From Boswellia sacra (lineage: Eukaryota; Streptophyta; Magnoliopsida; Sapindales; Burseraceae), in the NCBI GenBank assembly GCA_013180625.2, contig SNVD02011144.1, forward strand, positions 487,990 through 551,989: a DNA stretch of 64,000 nucleotides, read 5' to 3'. Shown here piece after piece: positions 36,386-50,915 of this stretch. Under the pieces are notes generated by a model. It did no database searches, had not been told where the DNA came from, and saw only the letters and a list, made by a program, of their open reading frames with translations. A program made the position numbers and the translations under genes. Every line of letters begins with the position of its first letter. Positions within the stretch are counted from its first letter, which is position 1.

Positions 36386-39221
36386 TCATGTTTGATGCCT
36401 AATTTTTTTTTTCTCATACAAAATATCTAAAATTCTGAATGTTAATTAGGAAGAAATTAATAAATTTGGAAAGTTCAAGAAAATAAGCAACTCTTAGATA
36501 ACTCCGATTGTGCGCCCAAGCTCGACATCTATTTCTATTATTAACGTTGCTTAGCTTAGTAACTCTTCTTTGGAAGGATATTTAATTTACATGTAATGAG
36601 TGGTTGAAATTAAATCTATAGACCCGTGCCAATTGGCTGTATTGTATATATATCAAAGTAGGAGTTGAGTGGGAACGTGACTATTGGCATATTGGGAAGA
36701 AGATGATCGATTTTCTACGTCATGAGTCAACATGCAATAACGAGGTAACTAGTTGTAAAGTAGAACACAGAAATCTTAACCTAGCTAGCTACGTTTCCAA
36801 GAATGTGATCATAAGTCCAGAGATACCATATGGCAATATGGCAACTAAAGATCGGTCCTTAAAGAGAGTTTGGCCGAACCATATGCATCAAATGGTGCTT
36901 GTGTTGTTAACGATCAGATAGTTCTAATCATTTAAATTAACTTGTTTTTGTTTATGGGTTGTTTTAAAATATTTATTAATATGCTAAAATATAAGTTAAT
37001 ACATCTAAAACTATTATATAATTTTCGAGATATTAAGAGGTGTACCCACTAAAATTATGAATAACTTATAAAATTAGAATCCTCTAATAATCTAATTTTA
37101 TCTCACTTTTTAAGGATTTGATGACATGTAAACTTTAGTCTTCTATTAAATAATTGTCTAATATGATGAATTAATTATTAATTTTTTACAATCTCGGACT
37201 ACTAAAATTTGAATTACCAAACCACTCAAGGTAGTGAGTTACCCTACTCCAACAAGCCACATTATATTTCAGTTTCAAAAAAGAGATATTCTCGCTTCTT
37301 ATTCTTCTTCCTTCCATGGAAAAAAAATATTGATTCTTTGATCTCTTGCTCCGTTGCAATATTTAAATAACTACAGAGAAAAAATTGTACATAAACAACC
37401 CAAATTCATTGTAAAAGGAATCCATATATGTCAAAGAGGTAAATAATGATCGTTCATATTAATTCTCACAAAATTGTTGTGTTTCTCTACTGATTTTACG
37501 AATTTGTCTGACTTCAACAAAAGTTTGTTTGATTCACTGAAGGTTTACTGGTTAAGTTTTGTGATACAGAGTGGAATTAAATATGAAGAAGACCATACTA
37601 TTACGACAAAGTGTTGTGCAGGTGCAGCTTAGTGGTAAGTTGAAGGATAAATGCAACTACCAACTATTGTGGGTTCTTTGTCAGCAGCTTGTGCTACTTG
37701 TCTGCCAGGAACTAGTTCGCTTTTTTGCTTCTTTCTTTCGTTATCTTTTATCATTGTTGCATTGGTGATTGAAGGACCCTTGCTTAGCTCTTGAACGCCA
37801 TGTGTAAAGCCAATCTCAAATTTTGAGAATTTTAAATGAAGCTTGGAAAGCATAAATTACACTAAATGGTACACTTGTCCACTGTTATTCGTCATTGTGG
37901 TCTTGCACTTGCTTTGTTCAAGATTCGATTGTCGTCAAATTCTGTTTTTATAACGACATGCATTGTCATCCTCAAAATAATAGTGAAGGAATGGCACATT
38001 ATTCTAATAATAAGCTAATGAGTATCAACTTACAATTGTATTGCAATCAAATTATGGTATTCGTTATTGTTATATCAATAATGTTAGGTATACAATCAAG
38101 TTATACACTCTAACTCATACAACTTGACATCGTATAAATTTATTGGATGTGTGAGTCTCATTTTATTTATTAAAAATTAGTTATTTTATTTTTCATTTTT
38201 ACCAACCCGATAAATTTATACCATGTCAGGTTGTATAGGTGAGATTGTATAATTTGATTGTATACCTAACATTGTCTTTATTAAATATGTTCTGTCTAAA
38301 TAACAGGTCAGTTTCCTCATGCGGATTCTTCAAATAACAGTTTCCCCCTAAGATTTTCACGATATACATAAACTTAAAACACCCCATAATTTTCTCTTTT
38401 GCCCTTTGATTTCAGTTTTTAGTACTGCGAATTTAGTGATAATATGACAATTTCACTGCCCAATAATAATACAAAAAATAATGAGATTGTCCTCCATGCA
38501 ACCTTAAGGGTGAGATCCATCATTTAGTGAAACCTTAGGTGATTGCTCAATTTGATAGTAATATATTAGCTCATTATAGCATGTTTGATTAGACAGATCA
38601 AAATTCAGTAAGTTCAAAGTTAACAAGGGCTCTCTATTGGAAAATATAAACCGACAGAATTATCTAACGACATTTTCCTAAGACACAGAAAATCTTCATC
38701 AGTTTTGAGCTAGAATGGATCTTCAGATAAAATGTATTTACATCTCTGATTATCTATTTCTAATCAACCAAAAAAAAAAAAGAAAAAAGCTATGCCTTTA
38801 ATACTTTCAACAGACACTTAGCTACCGATGGTACAAAAGATACATACTCTGATAAGACTATTGATATAATCATTCTATAAATAACATATATCATTAGAAA
38901 CAAGAATTTAAATTAACAACTTACAGCCGTTATAAGTTTGAGGTTCCGCGTTCCGAAAAACATGTCACTGGATAATCTTGGCCGGCTCAGATGAATCAAA
39001 ATTTTACCTATATCTACAGTATCTATCGGGTGAGGTGGGATAAATGCCTCATAGGATCACTCTGCCTGAGATTGATTATGTATTAAAAGAAATACTGTAC
39101 ATTAGAACATTTATGCGGGCTAAGTTAATGTCACACAACGATTGGTGGCCTGCAGAAAAGAATGATCTTGTTACTTGATTATGGTGACAACCATGAAACG
39201 AGAGAGTTCCCAGAAGATCAT
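36386..39221. other. Intergenic DNA, no gene seen, 3' flank of BRF1
   Basis: AT-rich sequence with one MITE (38080-38273). A stretch around 37560-37860 is open in short frames on both strands but shows no domain. The part nearest 39222 is the 3' flank and presumed 3' UTR of BRF1. Confidence 0.6.
38080..38273. repeat. 194-bp MITE with clear terminal inverted repeats
   Basis: It begins AATGTTAGGTATACAATCAA and ends with the reverse complement of the same 20 bases exactly; inversion continues imperfectly inward (TTATACACTCT against TTATACAATCT, then TACAACTTGACAT against TACAACCTGACAT). The centre is AT-rich. A convincing target duplication was not found. A degraded relative lies at 13140-13360. 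Confidence 0.75.
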
Positions 39222-42200
39222 TCAGTACCCATCATAACCGTAATCATCATCATAAGCATAAGCTTCATTTCCATTTTCATAATCCAGTTGATTGTCATAT
39301 GCTTCTCCTGTATCCCCCTCGTCATTGTAATAATCTTCTGCCTCCAAGTTGCCATTTGTGAATGTATCCTCTAGTTCATGCCCTTTGTTCTCACCCCTGG
39401 TCAAATTGTCACCATTCACAGAATGTGATTCAGTTCGTTTTTTCTTGGGAGTGTCCGAATCGACCTGCCAGGAAAATTAAACAATCCCTATATCCGTCAT
39501 TCAGCAATTACACATAATCTGAAATCTCCAGAAAGCACGGATGTTTCAATGAATTCTGAAATTTCAAATTAGGGAAAAAAATTACCCAAAAAAAATGCAA
39601 AACATGTCAGTTTCAATGCTTAGATAATTTCCAGCTATTGATATCAACATAAAATGGTAAGAAATAAGCATAACTAGAGCTATTGTTTGAGAAAATGAAG
39701 GAAAAGGCACTATCATCTTCGATAATTGAATTGACTCAATTATAGTAATTTAAGGTTTAACATTTCAGCTTCTTTGTTCAGTGGAAGCATTCTAATCAGC
39801 TCCATCACTCTTAAGATTCCTCAAATGGGTAAAATATACAAGGACTCATCATTCAGGGTGTCATACACAACAGCCAGAAAATCACAGTTCACAGGTAAAA
39901 GCAACATCCAAACAAGATTTTGATATCCATACCGTTTTCAGAGTTGACAGAAAGATGTTTTTATAGGACAGAAGAAAGGAAATTTAAAAAATGTCCACGA
40001 CACTAATTGATTCAATTACAGTACCAAGCTTCAGCACATGATTTGAAAAGTCCCAGCCGACAACAATTTGGTGACAAGAAGACAAGAAAAATGTACTACA
40101 AGTCTGCAGTCTGCCAAGTTTAATTAACAATTATCTCACCTTTCACACTCTAAAATCTCAAGGTAATTTGCATACATGTCAGATTTGGTCAATCATATAG
40201 TCAGGATTCATCCATGGATGAATTGCATATGGATTGTTCTCTTTTTAATCTGAATTAGATTCCCTGAGGTTTTTTATGTACAATATATCCTTGCTTGTCT
40301 AGTTGTCTTCTGTTTAAAAAGCATATCAAACTAGCGTTAGCATAAAATTAAGCTTATCTCGAAAGAATGATGCATGAACATAGGATTTTGCTATGGTACA
40401 TTGGACGTACCTATACATCAATTTCGTGTAAAAGTTGTATATACCACTTTTATATACTTATTTACAACTTTTATACACTCATTTACAACTTTTATATAAT
40501 TTTAAAAATTGATGTGTAGGTACATCGTAATATGACCCTCATATGATCAGGTTGAGTAGGGTGAAATGCAGAATCTTGCTCTGATGCCTTGACCACCTCC
40601 TTCTCCTTGCATCCATCCGCCAGATCATTTATTTGGCTTCCCTTTTCTCTAGTCGTTAACTTTTACTATTTCTAAAATTTTCATATCTAGCCAACTTATT
40701 AACATTCTTGACTGCTGAATTTAACAGATCAAGGCCTAAACTTTAAATAACTGGCGTTCAATCAATGATTACACAACGACTGAATTAATAATAATAATAA
40801 AATGTAGCATAATTTAAGTGCAAGGTGCATTCAAGGAGAAAAGAAAGAGAGGTGAAGCACTTGAATATATAAATGCCAAAACATAAAGACGAACATACAG
40901 AATCACCAAAAAGTTCCTGCAGCATATCAACGTTGATTTTTGCACTGAGTCTCTGCAAAAGAATTCACATCAATTAGCCATATATATGGAGGAAAAATAT
41001 CAGTGAAATTCATAGAAAAATATAACTATACAATGGACCCATATTTTTTTGGTTATGAGGGAGAAGCTAACAGTAGGTCTGCTAATTAACCATTTTACCT
41101 AAATCACGTGTACTTGCAAATAGACCGGACTTCACCCCCTTCAGATCTTACAAATGAGCCATATATAAACATTTTAATATTTTTTAATTGATACAATAGC
41201 GGTATTTAAACACTTGACTGATTGGTCATTCTGACTTCAATACCATGTTAAAAAAATCATTTCAACAGAAAACTTAGACTTGTAAGTAGTAAGTTGTAGT
41301 CTTAACTTTAATATTTAGCCTCTAATAAGGCCAGCAAAGATGAGGCTAACAAATTCAGATTTCTCTGACCGTTTCTTTTATCATAGAACTGGTAAGGAGG
41401 CCTAAGAAATTCATTTCTAAAAGTAAGATTTCCTATGAGTTCAAATTTGGTAATTGCTGGTCCAATATAGAAAATGAGATTCATCCTAGCATCTGTTTTT
41501 GCTTTAAGAACTGCAATAAGAAGCGAAGTTTAACTTGATTTTGCTAAAGACGAGGAGCTTCAGTCTGGTTTTGTACCTTTTTGGTCAGCATTCGTTGAGC
41601 GGCTTCCACAGCAGTCTGAGGAGGAGCAGTGTTTCGTGCTTCAGCAGCTCGTTTCTGTTGTCTTTCCTGCAGAAGGACAATCACATGAAACAGATCAAAA
41701 AACACATTGTGGAGATAATTTGTGAAGCAATGTTACCTATATCTAAAGAAGAACATAGTCAAATGATAGTAAAACTATGGCACGAATGAAATACAGAGAC
41801 TGTCAGGCATGCTTTAACCTTAGAACTACAAACCAAATTAAAGTGCAAGTATATTATAGCACAACAGGATCATGGGTTAATATCAGATTCATAAATCATT
41901 CCTTCTACATGTAGATGTCTAGAAAATCACCTTTCTAGATTTTGCCACAGCTGCTGCAGCAGCAGCAGCAAGCTCCTGTGCACCTTGTAAATCCTTTGGA
42001 CAGTTTTTGTAATTGGCCTCAAAAGCTTCTTTAGCAGCCGCTGCAGCTGCTTCTTTAGCTGCTTGTTCCTGAAAAAAGTTATAGCAAAAACTGAACTCCA
42101 GTGCAGAAAAATACAAACCAATTTTACTGCACAAGCAACACAAGAAAAAATAAAGAAAAATACACGCGTGGGTTATAAACCAATCTGAAGAAATAGCGGC

Positions 42201-42390
42201 TTAGACTAATAATTAAAACCAGCAAATTTCTCAGATCCAATTTACCCACATAGCAATAGAGATTTTTCCAACTTAGTCGTAGACACATCAAGATGACCGA
42301 GAATAAGCATTTTCAAAAGAAAAAAATATCCAATCAAGAGCAGTTTTAAACCCACAAGATTTCCACATGGCTATTAAACTATGGGTAGTT

Positions 42391-42422
<32 letters not shown>

Positions 42423-45400
42423 AAAAGAGCCTATTGAATATGATTTATATAATCTTGAGTTAAATAGATTATGATTCATATCACCTCAAGATACTCCCGG
42501 TTCATTTTTTCCCAAATTATCTTTTTGAAATGCTTCTCCTCCTCATTGTGAAGATAGCCGTCAACCTGAACACCAAGGTAGGAGAAAACGAGCCATGATC
42601 CACATGAGTTGAGAATCAATTTGAAGTGCATTAACTAACTGATATGCAAAATAATCCACACAGGCAATAATAATAAATGCACCTTTTAAATAGGAAATGG
42701 CCAACTAGGTACATTCATAGCAAACAAATGGAAAGCATTACAAATTTAGGAAGATGATTTACATTAGGATCCCCCTATAATTTATTTTAATACTGCCAGT
42801 GATCAATCAAAAATATCAAAACTTAAGCACACCACCTGGCAAGAACCTGCATCCTCATATTATTGGATCTTTTTATGATGACTCAACCATGCACAACACG
42901 TCACTCCAAATTATAGGAAAAAATAAGATATTGTGAAGGGAGAATGAAGCTTAAGACATTGAAACTGGTATTGAATTTTTTTTTTTAATTTTTAATTTTT
43001 ACAGAAATAAGAGTTAATTTTAAAAGATTAAAAGATTTAGGAAGTGAATGGTTGCTCTTAGCAAGTTCATCTAATCACTGACAAGAGTTAATTTTTGATC
43101 TTATTCTGCGAGTTACAATTTTTTCGATACGAGAAAGAAAAGGCACAAAAGTGTTAACAAATCATGAATTGCTTCCGGTACAAAAATCTGACAAGATGTA
43201 CATAAGTCAACTCCATCAAGATTTAGGTTCCCAGAATGCTGTTAAATGCAGGAAACAAGCGGACCACATGGACATCTTAGTTAATAGGTTTTCAACATTA
43301 AGCACCTTCATTATATTAATCTTCTAGAAAGGCTTTCTTTTAATGTTAAATGTGTGCATTTGGAGCAGTAGTGTTCTACCACTAAAGCAAAATTTATTGT
43401 TTTCACCTTTTAGAGGGGGGAGGGGGTGGAGCAGACAGAAATAGTAAAATTTCAGAAATATTTGAAATATAAAATCCAAAGTTTTGAAGCTTAAGCATCA
43501 AAATCTAACTTCAGATGTTTCTCAAGTAATTCGCTTATGACTACCTAAAAGCAAGTTTGGAGGATGAAGAGATTCTCCAGTACATCGAATAACTGAAACG
43601 AAGAATTCAGTACTGCCCACAATGGAAAGACAAATATTCAGAATGACAGAACCTTTTAATCAAGTTATGTTCTTCCACTACTCATATGCCATTTATTATT
43701 AAAGACCACATTGTGCAATAATAAAATTTGAAAAAGAATATCAGCTACCATGTGCATTGTGTGGGAGGGTTGGGAAGACATTACTTTAGGACTATTGATG
43801 TTAAGGAAAACGGTTCTCTCTTTGTGCCAAGCTTACACTAGAGAACATAGTAGAAATTTGGAGGACATAAGTTAATTATAATCTTGTGAAAATGAGGCTT
43901 TTAACGAGACCAAGGAAAAGTTAACAGCTTCCAAGAAAGGGAAATCACTACAAGGCGCAAGCGACAGTTATCAGCACTCAGGATAGAACTATATATGAGA
44001 AAAAGGAAGCATACTCCCTGTAGTTAAGAACCCTACATTCCATGTCCTGTCGAAATGCAAATCATCCATTCTGTTGGACATATAATGAATAGAAATTGAT
44101 AAATGACAGGTTCAATGTACAATACGTTTTAGGAAATGTGGTCCAATAATAAGATCAAGAGTATGAAGAATAAGTTATGAAACTTTCAGGAGGCTTAAAC
44201 AGCCAATTATTTTGATGATTTTTTCTGTCTCAGTTCCTCATGGAAGACTAGAAGCAGACCTCCCACATTCCTCAAAGAGGAGGAAAAAGAAAAAGAATCA
44301 ACCAACACTCGCCTTATTTGTTTGATTATTTATTTTTCATATATTTTTTAAAACTAAGAGAGCAGAAAGGAAAAAATTTTTATACAAACTTCTAACTGAG
44401 CAACATGAATCATTTTGATAAAAGGCATAGCAAGTCTAATTTCCTATATGCAGTTAGCTGTCTTAAGAGATTACAAAAACAATAATAAAACTTAATTGCA
44501 CACCTCAAGATCATCAATGTCAGAAAAGTTATCTGATCCATCTGAAGCTTCATCATTAAAATCAACTCCTGGAGATTTATTGCAATCAACCTCATTAACA
44601 TCTGCCTGCTTACTACCTTCCCTTGAAACCCCTGTGACAATACATTTCAAGAAAAGAGTTGAAACATTCAGACAAATGATACTGCAAACCTGACAGCTGG
44701 TGTACAGTAATGCTTCACCGAAAAGAAGAGAGTAACTTGCCAACACTTTCTGGCTCTGTCGACTGTACTTTTTCCGCTGTGCTCAAACGTGGGCTCTGTG
44801 ATTCTCTCTCAAACTACCGATAAGAAGCCAAAAGAAAAACAAAATAATTACCATCTAGGAAATTGATTACTATAACTCAGATAACAAGCAAAAAAGAAAA
44901 AAAAACTTTGGGTATCAAGCAATTTCCTTGCAACAGCTTATTACAACAATTTCTGAGAACTGAAGAGCACAATAATGTCACAAATCAATTTCTGAAATGT
45001 TAAGCAGTGCAATGAATGCATCTCCATGTCACAGAATTTAAAAATTTCATGACAGTATGATATATACGAAACTTCAACCAGAAACTCATGATTCATGAAC
45101 ATAATATTTTATAAAAGCTTCATAAAGTTCCTCATATGATAAAGCAAGGTTATTATTGTTGACGTTACTACGGCACAGAGGCACATCCACATAAACAGAT
45201 ACACTTGGATAAAAGTTGGCATTAAAACCTATCAAGAATTTGAGAGTTTCAAAATAGAACCAAAAAGAAGAAAACTGGTATTCCCTCATAATTGTGAAAT
45301 CCAGCACCTCAAGTAAAAGACATATTATGATAGTTACAATGCAGAAAAAGGATTGAATAGGAAATATTAATTCTTAAGTTAATATAAGAGAAAATAATTG

Positions 45401-48400
45401 GGAGGGTCCATGAAAACCTATTAATCTCTGTTTTCCATGGCTAATTCTATAACCAGTCAAATAACCAGAAAAATACTTTCTGAGAATTGCACGCTTTTTT
45501 GTTTACGGTCTTATCCAGCTATGTTTCTGTTCCAAAATTCACTTATGGCCTGTATGTCATACTTAAAACCAATAACAAATATGATGGTACATAGACTACA
45601 AAGTTGGCCAAAGAATGAAAATCTAGTGAAAAATTCAGCAGGTATATCGTTGTCTGTAGTTCAGTCTTCAGGAAGGTGCAATAACAACACTCACACTTCT
45701 GTTTTCCTCTGCAGATGCTTTGGCCATTCTCTCTCTCTCAGCAAGCTGGAAAGCTGGAGGATCTGATCCCCCCTCAAGTCCTTCCGAAATTGTCATGAAC
45801 TGTGTGAACCAGTAAAAACATGAACCACAAGTCACAATGATATAACTACATATCAAGCTAATGTTCAGTTGCACATATAAAAATAAAATTAGGAAATGGG
45901 TGAGCTTACTTCATCATAACAACTTCTGCAGAGTCCGTAGGCAAAAGGTTTACCAGAATCCTTATGTTTACAGAGAACCTCACTGAGGCAAGATGGTTTT
46001 TTTGTGGTGTAGCCTCCTTGAAGCTCCTTCTTTGCCATGAAGTCCTCCATCTACTAGCAAGAGAAATCTATGGTTGATTAAAAGAACAATTTATGTCTTT
46101 TAGGAGAAGCTCAAAATTGAAGCTTTTGGATAACCTTTTTTTGAGTCTTTTTAAAGTTGTAAAATATCAAAGATACCCTCACCACATTTTGAAAGATCTA
46201 TCCTATTCTTCCTTCCTAACAAAACTCTTTTTGGTAATTTAACTTTAATAAGTACTTTTATATTTATCCAACCAAACAACCAACAACTTTTTAATAAAAG
46301 CTCTACTCTAATGAGATCTAGCTTTATAAGCTCTCGAAATAAGCCCAAACAAATAGATCTTTAGTAGAGTTTAACTCAGTTTGTGAGAGGTAACAAAGTT
46401 TATTACAAATAAGTTTAATTTACATAATTCAGCTAAGATAAACGGTGAACTCAATATGAAAGAGAAACTTAGGCAATTGCTTTAATTTAAAACCAATTTG
46501 AGACCAAATAACTCAACTTAACTTAAACTTGTGAAACTTGTCTAAAATACAACACCTAGTTGCTAAAATCAAAACATATAAGAAACAGGGAAACCTTATT
46601 CCATGACATATAGTACTCCAAAACACATGACACATCTGATCTTACAGTCTATAACAGGATGGCCACAATAGAAAAGCTCGCTTTGCCACTCATAGAAGGA
46701 GGTATATGGCTAGAGTGAGAGCAAAGTGCTTGGAAAGGAAGGGCAATTAATTTGAGAACAAAACAAAATACCATTCTAAATTGATAACGTTACACAACAC
46801 TAATGTCCTAAACAGTGAGTTATTCAATTCAGCTTTATGAAAAGAGATGGTGCAAGAAACATACCGTTAAGCTTCCAGAATCTGTGTTCTCAAATTCAAT
46901 CAACCGCTTTGTCAATGTTGCCTCACATACATGTGCAATCTTTACCTAATTAAGAATTTATAACATTCAAATGGGAATAGAGAAAGGATTGTGTCTCAGA
47001 CATCAAAGTAATCATATATAAGTGCAGAGAGCAAGAATGGAAAGAAGTAAACAGTCATTGAGAAAGTAGCATGAAGCATCAAGTATTCGAAGTAAAATAT
47101 CAAAAGCATGTACCTTTATGCTTTCCATTTCTAACTAACGTATCCTAGACCATGTTTGTTTGCCCAGAAGGCAAAGTAAACATCACACTCTCCTCTTTCT
47201 CACACGCTAGAACTACAACTACCACATGTGAGCAAAATTAGGAACAAGAAAATATCTTCCTATTTGAGGATCACATTGTTTGAAATTGATTATATTTGTA
47301 GCTTTTGCAGTTAGTTTGTTTTGCTTGCTTCATTGGTTTTATCAAACCAAGGTTTAATTACATAAGTTTCTACTAAACTAAAATCAGATTGCTAGAACCT
47401 TAGAGGCTAGAGCTGCATCTTCATTTGAAGATCTACTAAACACTCTACTTTGACCCTACCTACCCTTCTTGGTGATATGAAACTTTTGTCATTTAAGAGT
47501 TAATATTGCAGTCCAATCCAAAAGTATAGCATTTTCTGTGCACTATTTTTTTTCTTTTTTTCTTTTTTTTTTTTTTTTTATAGGAAACAATAAAATGTTA
47601 TTAAAGAGGGAAAGTACAAGAATAATTAAGTGAACCTGAGGTCCATAACAACATAGAGAAAACTGGAAAAAGCAAACAAACATATCCAATCTAGAAAATT
47701 CAAACACAACATCTTTCCAATCCTTCTGAATAAACAGAAAAGCAGTCCCTTGAAATTCTTGTGTAATCAAAACCCACAAAGAAGCCAAAACATGGATAGA
47801 CTCCCATAACATCCACACATCCTCTTCTAAGGGATCTTCAAAAGTCCTATTTCTTTCACACCAAATGAACAAAAAAGCTTTCTGTGTGCACTTGATAGAT
47901 TCACTTGAAAAGGGATCAAAGTCAGATATATATTAAAAAAATAAAACAAAAATATTTATGTCATCAACAAGGGCAAGTGGAGGCCAGTGATCTAATACTG
48001 GGCCAGCTTGACAAGAGATGATTCCTGCTCTCTAAATTCAGAACAGGAAACTGTACCATTTAAGGCATCCCTACACATAAGCATATGATTATCAGACTAT
48101 CCTACATTAGACATCAGCTGATAAGCAGTCCATGATAAAACCAACAAACAACTTCTTGGAGCCAAAAAATCAAAGCATCCACCATAATACAGCATCAACC
48201 AAAACAGTGTATCAACATGAACTGTAAATCTGACTTACAATGTCTGACTTGGAAAACTTAAGACCATGAGCAAGAGCAGATATGTACAGTGCAGCACCAC
48301 ATAATCCACTAGGTTTTCTACCTGTCTGCAAATAGAAATCAAGTCATTTTTTGAAATTTGAAAATTACTGAGCCTAATGCCAAAACTGCATCAAAGAAAA

Positions 48401-50880
48401 ATACTGGAACATATTAATCTAACCGTGATCCAATCCCGTTTCATGCTAGCTAAAATATCACGTGCGGTGTTACAGACCTTCTTATTCCCTCCCTCCAATA
48501 AACCTGCAAACAGTTAAAATTTTAATGGGCATATACAATTTTTTTTTATTTTATATTTTTTACCAAAACAGTGAAGCAAATTAAACACTAAAATGTCAAA
48601 CAAAAAATCATAGAAAAGGTATTAAATTGAACAAGATCAAGGAAAGAAACTGGGAAATGTATATAGGAGAGTGTGAGAGAGGCCTAAATTTAACAGCAAC
48701 CTAATCATTACAAACATCTAAATATCACTAAGAAAATATTTACATATCTCGATTTCCAAGTTAGTCAACCAATAGTAATATTCTGCTCAAACAAACTAAC
48801 CAAAAAAGAAGTACTTGAAACCTGAAATGCTAGTAATCCAACAAACTCATATCAAAATTGGCCATTTTTACACTAAGAACAAAACTATAAATGTTGTATC
48901 CTAGAACAAAAGAAACTTCAATGGTTGTCCTTCAAAATTTGAATCCTACTACGGAAAAATATTGGTGGAGCCAGGAAGCAAGAACTTCTTTAAAATACTA
49001 TACATTAACTAAATTAGGAATCCTATAACTCTTAAGACAAAGGCGAAAGGATAATGATATCATAAAACTACTAAAAGGATATTGAATATACCAAGCACAA
49101 TTTCATTTAAATAATATATTCCAAGCATAAGCAGAGATATTTCTCAAAACAACACACACTATCCACTGAATACTTTTAAAAAGATTTGTGATAACAAATG
49201 TTAGTATAAAAGAAATAGATATTATTACGAGCATGAAAAATATAGATATCTATATCTACATACATACAGAAGAAAGGATATATATTTCATAAAATGATGA
49301 AGCATATCTAGATGTAATTGATTTCTAAATCAAGGAGTCAGCATTTCCAAAACTAAATTAGCTTGATAAATAGTTGGCTGTGTTTATATGGGAAGCATAA
49401 TATAATTTAAAGAGGACAATACGAAGAAGAACAAAGACACAAGAAAACGTGCTCTAGAATAAGACTAAAGGCACTAATGGGTCAACAAATTTTGCTTTTA
49501 TAAAAGAAAAATAATAAGTAAATTTCTAATTCCTAAAGTCTAGAACCATCTAAGTAGAGGAATGGGAAATAAATTTTTTTTCTTCCAGGAACTTCAGAGA
49601 GATGAACAACCATAAAGAAGCCAAAAACATCACTGTACCATAATGAGGAAACCTCCTCCCTACAGAAATCTTCAATAGTTATAAATTTCTTTCTACCAGA
49701 AGACTTCACATCCATGGATCAATAGGGAGATGCTTATTGCTAAATAAAATTTGAAATCTAAAAAAGAACCATTGCAGAAGTAATTGTAGAAGTCAGTCAC
49801 AATCTGCTATTTTTTTAATTAAAGAAGCGATTTTTATCTCTTTAATGCACCCACAACACATAATCTCTTAAAATAGAATTACAGTTTTCAACTTTTGACA
49901 TAAATCAACCCAGAAAAGAATGAAACTGTAGAGTGAAAATCATATCAGAAAATAAATGTAAATCAGAAATAAGCCTACCGATTCACTGAGATTCATTGGA
50001 AGAAGGAATGAAGCTACACCATATTTACGCGGAAAGAGAGAGCATAAAATGGTAACAAAACAGGTTGGCCATGAGTTATATGAGTTTTATGGTTTATGTA
50101 TTGGTCAAGATTTTATTTTTCATTGGCTTTAGCATGATCTATCATGAAGATAAGACTTCTAATTTTGGCCACTTCATGAAAATAAAAACCTCAAAATCAC
50201 CTTGACATGCTCTTATGTTGTTTAAATAATCAAATGTTCTTATTTGTGAATTCAGAAACCTAGTTGCAAAATAATGCGGAAAAAGAGCCAAACATCTTTA
50301 TTCCGGCACTACAAGTTCTTCTTACTCAATATATAATCCATTCCTGTACTATAAGTTCTGCCATTCAATTCTATAATCCTATGATAGGGATGCAGTAGTA
50401 CAATGTAATTCTTAAACCACTAGAGAAAGAATCTCAGGAAAAACACAATATGGTGAAATCGTATACACATATCAAATAAAAATATGACTACTCTGCCAGA
50501 AAGACCTCAGAGAAAGCAAACAGAGAAGATGTGGCAGATTCAAAAATCATTCAATTAGAAAGAGCTCAAACAGCACTCCAACAGTATTTTTACAAACTAG
50601 AGCTTGCAAAGAAGACAAACTTCATTAGCCAATCATTTTAAATTGGTTTTAAGAACTTACGGTTAGTAAATTTAGGCAGAAAAATGGAAGGATCAATTTG
50701 TTTTTGAAAATTATTCTCATCAGCAAGGTATAGCACTTGGCACAGCTGCAAATATACAGCACCTAGCTCATAACTGCAAAACAATTTTGATGAAAGCAAC
50801 AATAAGTCAAAATTGCAAAAACTGAAAGGAAAGTCAATATTAGAACAATTATAATTCCATAATATCATTAGAACCTACTT

Positions 50881-50915
<35 letters not shown>

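Noticed and set aside
37560..37860. Short ORFs on both strands, possible host gene fragment
   Set aside because: No domain, no consistent splice sites and no similarity recognised.
39222..39419. Asp/Tyr-rich ORF as a stand-alone small gene
   Set aside because: It is the last part of BRF1 exon 19, reached in frame from exon 18.
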